DNA of 7,874 bases. Origin: Bacteroidales bacterium UBA1800. GTDB taxonomy: Bacteria > Bacteroidota > Bacteroidia > Bacteroidales > VadinHA17. Position numbers and translations under genes: made by a program. Below the pieces are notes generated by a model. The model had not been told where the DNA came from, made no database searches, and was given only the letters and a program-made list of their open reading frames with translations. Where the stretch lies: NCBI GenBank assembly GCA_002319915.1, contig DCFQ01000024.1, forward strand, positions 1-7,874, given 5' to 3'. Positions 6,765 through 7,874 of the stretch are shown one piece after another (position 1 is the stretch's first letter; the number at the start of each line of letters is the position of its first letter).

Positions 6765-6833
6765 TTCCGGAGCCAATCGCCTATCCCGGGGATTACCCCA
6801 CCGGGGAGTTCTTACCGAACTTGGGAAGGGTTC
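6765..6833. ncRNA. GC-rich structured island upstream of hppA, candidate RNA element or interspersed repeat
   Basis: Inside an AT-rich gap this stretch can fold several ways. GGGG (6788-6791) can pair with CCCC (6796-6799) around ATTA, extended by TCCC (6784-6787) with GGGA (6804-6807). The same CCCC can instead pair with GGGG (6803-6806). AGTTC (6807-6811) pairs with GAACT (6817-6821) around TTACC, while GAAC (6817-6820) can also pair with GTTC (6830-6833). Mutually exclusive hairpins are what a riboswitch or attenuator would show, but no aptamer was recognised and strand is uncertain. It may also be an interspersed genomic repeat. Confidence 0.3.
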
Positions 6834-6906
6834 ATTAAACATAATCCAAATGATCATTGTTTAAATAGCATTATTTAATTCACCTTCACACATTTGCTCC
6901 AACAGA

Positions 6907-7874
6907 ATGAAGAAATTGTCAGTTTTGTCATTGGCTTCACTCCTGTTACCGGCAGCACTTTCAGCAACCGAAACAGACCTGAAGATACCTTATCTTGATC
7001 CATCGCAGAACAACCTGCTTGGTGCGGGCATCCTGGTATGCGTGCTGGGGTTCTTATTCGGGGTGGTCCAGTTTATAAGGATCAGGAAGATACGGGCACA
7101 CTCGTCAATGCTCGAAGTGGCGCAGACGATCTTTGAAACATGCAAGACATACCTGCTCCAGCAGGGAAAGCTGCTGATCTTTCTTTTTTTGATAATCGGG
7201 GCCTGCATTGCATTTTACTTTGGCTACCTGCAGCACAATTCAGGGACCAGCGTGTTTATGATCCTGCTGTGGACGATAATAGGCATCCTGGGTTCTTACA
7301 GTGTTGCATGGTTTGGAATCCGGATGAATACCCTGGCGAACAGCAGGATGGCATTTGCATCTCTTGAACGCAAACCGGTCAGGCTCCTGAACATACCCCT
7401 GGATGCGGGAATGTCGATAGGAGTGCTCCTTATCTCCGTCGAACTTATTATGATGCTCATAATCCTTCTTTTCGCCCCCAGGGAATTTGCCGGGGCAAGC
7501 TTTATCGGCTTCGCGATTGGCGAATCACTTGGGGCCAGCGTACTGCGGATCGCCGGGGGGATATTTACAAAAATTGCGGATATAGGGTCTGACCTCATGA
7601 AGATAGTTTTCAATATAAAGGAGGATGATCCGAGGAATCCTGGAGTAATTGCCGATTGCACGGGTGATAACGCGGGTGACAGCGTCGGACCCACAGCTGA
7701 CGGATTTGAGACATACGGCGTTACAGGGGTAGCTCTCATATCTTTTATAGTGCTTGCCGTTACGGATGTCGATCACCAGAAAGAGCTGCTGACCTGGATA
7801 TTCCTTATGCGGATACTGATGATCATAACCTCGGTGGTTGCATACCTGGTGAACAGGATATACAGCACCTTCCT
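6907..7874 (+). CDS. hppA: Membrane-bound ion-pumping pyrophosphatase, divergent type, 3' end beyond window
   Basis: The first 322 codons of an inner-membrane pyrophosphatase, which couples PPi hydrolysis to H+ (or Na+) export; the family is about 700 residues or more, so over half is missing. Residues 1-19 look like a signal peptide (MKKLSVLS, ending ALSA). Likely membrane segments lie at about 37-57, 88-108, 115-138, 167-189, 199-218, 272-286 and 296-315. The family loop is clear: GGIFTKIAD (217-225), EDDPRNP (239-245), DCTGDNAGD (250-258) and TADGFETYG (263-271). By alignment with plant VrPPase, Lys222, Asp225, Asp229, Glu239, Asp250, Asp254, Asp258 and Asp265 match the Mg-PPi site. The D-x7-K-x-E motif is absent: DIGSDLMKIVF (225-235) replaces DVGADLVGKVE, with one residue fewer before EDDP. 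This fits the divergent, Na+-regulated H+-pumping clade. The start codon directly precedes the signal-like segment; no Shine-Dalgarno sequence is seen. Confidence 0.95.
   Translation, partial: MKKLSVLSLASLLLPAALSATETDLKIPYLDPSQNNLLGAGILVCVLGFLFGVVQFIRIRKIRAHSSMLEVAQTIFETCKTYLLQQGKLLIFLFLIIGACIAFYFGYLQHNSGTSVFMILLWTIIGILGSYSVAWFGIRMNTLANSRMAFASLERKPVRLLNIPLDAGMSIGVLLISVELIMMLIILLFAPREFAGASFIGFAIGESLGASVLRIAGGIFTKIADIGSDLMKIVFNIKEDDPRNPGVIADCTGDNAGDSVGPTADGFETYGVTGVALISFIVLAVTDVDHQKELLTWIFLMRILMIITSVVAYLVNRIYSTF

Larger units (their letters stand above)
6563..6906. other. Divergent intergenic region between the lipocalin-like gene and hppA
   Basis: This 344-bp gap must hold promoters for both neighbours. 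It is AT-rich at both ends and interrupted by a compact GC-rich island (6765-6833) with several competing hairpins. A plus-strand -7-like TATTTTTG occurs at 6646-6653. Two very short open frames (6705-6752 plus, 6674-6763 minus) are too small to call genes with confidence. No known riboswitch consensus was recognised. Confidence 0.6.

Noticed and set aside
6765..6906. Fluoride riboswitch in front of hppA
   Set aside because: The GGxGATG start and the later CTGATG/CCTAC-like conserved parts of that aptamer are not present.
7296..7739. 147-codon minus-strand frame at the pyrophosphatase
   Set aside because: It overlaps the diagnostic catalytic loop of hppA, which is certain; it is a complementary-strand shadow.

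Overview
The window looks like chromosomal DNA of a member of the Bacteroidota, probably Bacteroidales or Marinilabiliales-like. The signs are exported proteins typical of that phylum (a tandem amidohydrolase pair, an S41 protease lipoprotein and a small lipocalin-like lipoprotein), start codons without Shine-Dalgarno sequences, and TAnnTTTG-type -7 promoter elements in the gaps. No mobile element, CRISPR array, tRNA or rRNA was seen. The phylum call is an inference from gene families and signals, not from a marker gene.

Layout. (1) 37-4310, plus strand: a two-gene operon joined by an ATGA overlap. The first gene encodes a secreted 987-residue protein with two amidohydrolase units; only the C-terminal unit keeps its metal ligands. 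The second encodes a secreted 437-residue amidohydrolase-like protein without the metal site. Three 8-bp repeats sit directly before the first gene. (2) 4311-4447: a convergent gap with two hairpins. (3) 4448-5830 (or to 5872), minus strand: an S41 (C-terminal processing/tricorn-type) protease lipoprotein with PDZ domain and an intact Ser-Lys dyad. (4) 5873-6049: the protease's putative promoter and a strong terminator for the next minus-strand gene. (5) 6050-6562, minus strand: a small lipocalin-like lipoprotein. (6) 6563-6906: a 344-bp divergent gap with a GC-rich, hairpin-forming island and two very small open frames. (7) 6907-7874, plus strand, cut by the window end: a membrane-bound, ion-pumping pyrophosphatase (hppA) of the divergent type that lacks the usual D-x7-K-x-E motif but keeps the acidic Mg-PPi ligands.

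How they fit. The two amidohydrolases are almost certainly made together and probably work as one periplasmic or surface complex with a single active site; the substrate cannot be read from sequence. The protease and the lipocalin are separate cell-envelope genes, set apart by a terminator and a likely promoter. The pyrophosphatase is an inner-membrane energy-conservation enzyme with no visible link to the others. The most interesting points are the three amidohydrolase units with one active site, the unusual pyrophosphatase signature, and the structured island before hppA.
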